DNA of 6,121 nucleotides from JAEMQF01 sp031396305 (GTDB taxonomy: Bacteria > Pseudomonadota > Gammaproteobacteria > Burkholderiales > Burkholderiaceae_C). The notes under the pieces are model-generated. The model was not told the DNA's origin. It was given only the letters and a program-made list of their open reading frames with translations, and ran no database searches. The stretch is taken from assembly GCA_031396305.1 (NCBI GenBank), contig JANNKM010000296.1, positions 1-6,121 of the forward strand, read 5' to 3'. Position 1 is the stretch's first letter. The number at the start of each line of letters is the position of its first letter. Shown one piece after another: positions 5,719-6,121 of the stretch. Position numbers and translations under genes: made by a program.

Positions 5719-5750
5719 CGGCCTGAATGATTTGCGAATCATGCAGGCCG
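5719..5750 (-). terminator. Strong stem-loop, probable terminator of the leftward lpxH-like gene
   Basis: CGGCCTG (5719-5725) pairs with CAGGCCG (5744-5750) and ATGATT (5727-5732) with AATCAT (5737-5742). A single A-G mismatch separates the two helices, and the loop is 4 bases: 13 base pairs in total. It starts 25 bases after the minus-strand stop codon. On the minus strand it is followed, after 6 bases, by TTTT, then CTACA and a second T-run reaching the tRNA CCA end; on the plus strand no T-run follows. It therefore fits a leftward terminator, although the U-tract is displaced. For the tRNA transcript it could act as a 3' end stabiliser or processing boundary. Confidence 0.6.
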
Positions 5751-5775
5751 ATGGCTGCCCACTTCTTCCAGCCTG

Positions 5776-6121
5776 CTACATCGCCGGCTCGTGCGCGAGT
5801 GCGACGTGGTGCTCTGCAATCGGCCCGTGCCCGCCGGTGCGTTTCTTCGACCAATCCACGATCTCGAGGCGACCGTCGGCGTGTTCCACGAGCGCCGTGA
5901 GGCTTTCCACCCAGTCGCCATCGTTGCAATAGAGGATTCCGTCGATATCGCGAATCTCGGCGTGGTGGATGTGGCCGCAGACCACGCCGTCCACGCCGCG
6001 CCGGCGCGCCTCACGCGCAACCGCGGCTTCGAAGTCGCTCACGTAACTGACCGCGCGTTTGACCTTGAGCTTGAGGTATCGCGAAAGGCTCCAGTAGGGC
6101 AGGCCCAGATTGGCGCGCAGC
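5776..6121 (-). CDS. UDP-2,3-diacylglucosamine diphosphatase-like metallophosphoesterase, C-terminal part (LpxH-like)
   Basis: The frame enters from the right edge and gives 114 C-terminal residues before the TAG at 5776-5778; the N-terminal half with the first metal-binding motifs is outside. The visible part opens with LGLPYWSLSRYLKLKVKRAV and holds the calcineurin-type metal-ligand motif CGHIHH, followed by AEIRDIDGILYCNDGDWVES. That pattern is characteristic of the LpxH-like/COG2908 branch common in proteobacteria. It differs from the GHTHRPAIH pattern of classical E. coli LpxH, so the exact substrate is uncertain. LpxH cleaves UDP-2,3-diacylglucosamine to lipid X and UMP in lipid A synthesis, at the cytoplasmic face of the inner membrane. 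The last 25 residues (from about SKKRTGGHG) look like a variable tail. The gene converges on the tRNA pair. The GTG at 6042 is internal, not the start. Confidence 0.85.
   Translation of the reverse strand, partial: LRANLGLPYWSLSRYLKLKVKRAVSYVSDFEAAVAREARRRGVDGVVCGHIHHAEIRDIDGILYCNDGDWVESLTALVEHADGRLEIVDWSKKRTGGHGPIAEHHVALAHEPAM

Noticed and set aside
5687..5929. Minus-strand 80-residue open frame reaching into the tRNA 3' end
   Set aside because: It is in a different frame from the LpxH-like protein, which shows the GHIHH metal motif, and it runs through the terminator hairpin.

Overview
The window reads as ordinary chromosomal DNA of a GC-rich betaproteobacterium, most likely Burkholderiales. 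This rests on remembered family resemblance of the proteins (MsbA, TolB, Pal, CpoB, TcdA), the high G/C at third codon positions and tRNA genes with encoded CCA ends; no search was run. Coding density is high and no stretch over 300 bases lacks a gene. I see no insertion sequence, prophage, CRISPR array or sign of recent transfer.

Layout. Left block, minus strand: a 259-aa family 2 glycosyltransferase of the lipopolysaccharide-core type (931-1710) overlaps by 4 bases (ATGA) the start of msbA, the lipid A-core flippase, which runs off the left edge. A 153-base divergent region (1711-1863), rich in short symmetric sequences, separates this from the plus-strand block. That block is tolB (1864-3153), pal (3219-3791), cpoB/ybgF (3803-4690) and tcdA (4695-5495), with gaps of 65, 11 and 4 bases, so it is probably one operon. 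Two tRNA-Lys genes follow: UUU anticodon (5509-5584), then CUU anticodon (5624-5699). A strong stem-loop (5719-5750) best fits a terminator for the minus-strand gene entering from the right: the C-terminal 114 residues of an LpxH-like UDP-2,3-diacylglucosamine diphosphatase/metallophosphoesterase.

How the genes fit together. Most of the window serves the Gram-negative envelope: lipid A formation (LpxH-like), core glycosylation and lipid A-core export (glycosyltransferase, MsbA), and outer-membrane constriction coupled to septal peptidoglycan synthesis (TolB, Pal, CpoB). The second theme is tRNA modification. TcdA makes cyclic t6A at A37 of ANN-decoding tRNAs, and the next two genes encode tRNA-Lys species of that class, both with A at position 37.

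Points worth a second look: tolB heads a transcription unit with no tolQRA directly upstream; tcdA sits beside its own predicted substrate tRNAs; a perfect TATAAT box overlaps the tcdA stop codon just before the first tRNA; TolB has a possible twin-arginine signal peptide; CpoB has a long Gln-rich coiled coil. I found no clearly undescribed system, and these should be read as modest leads.
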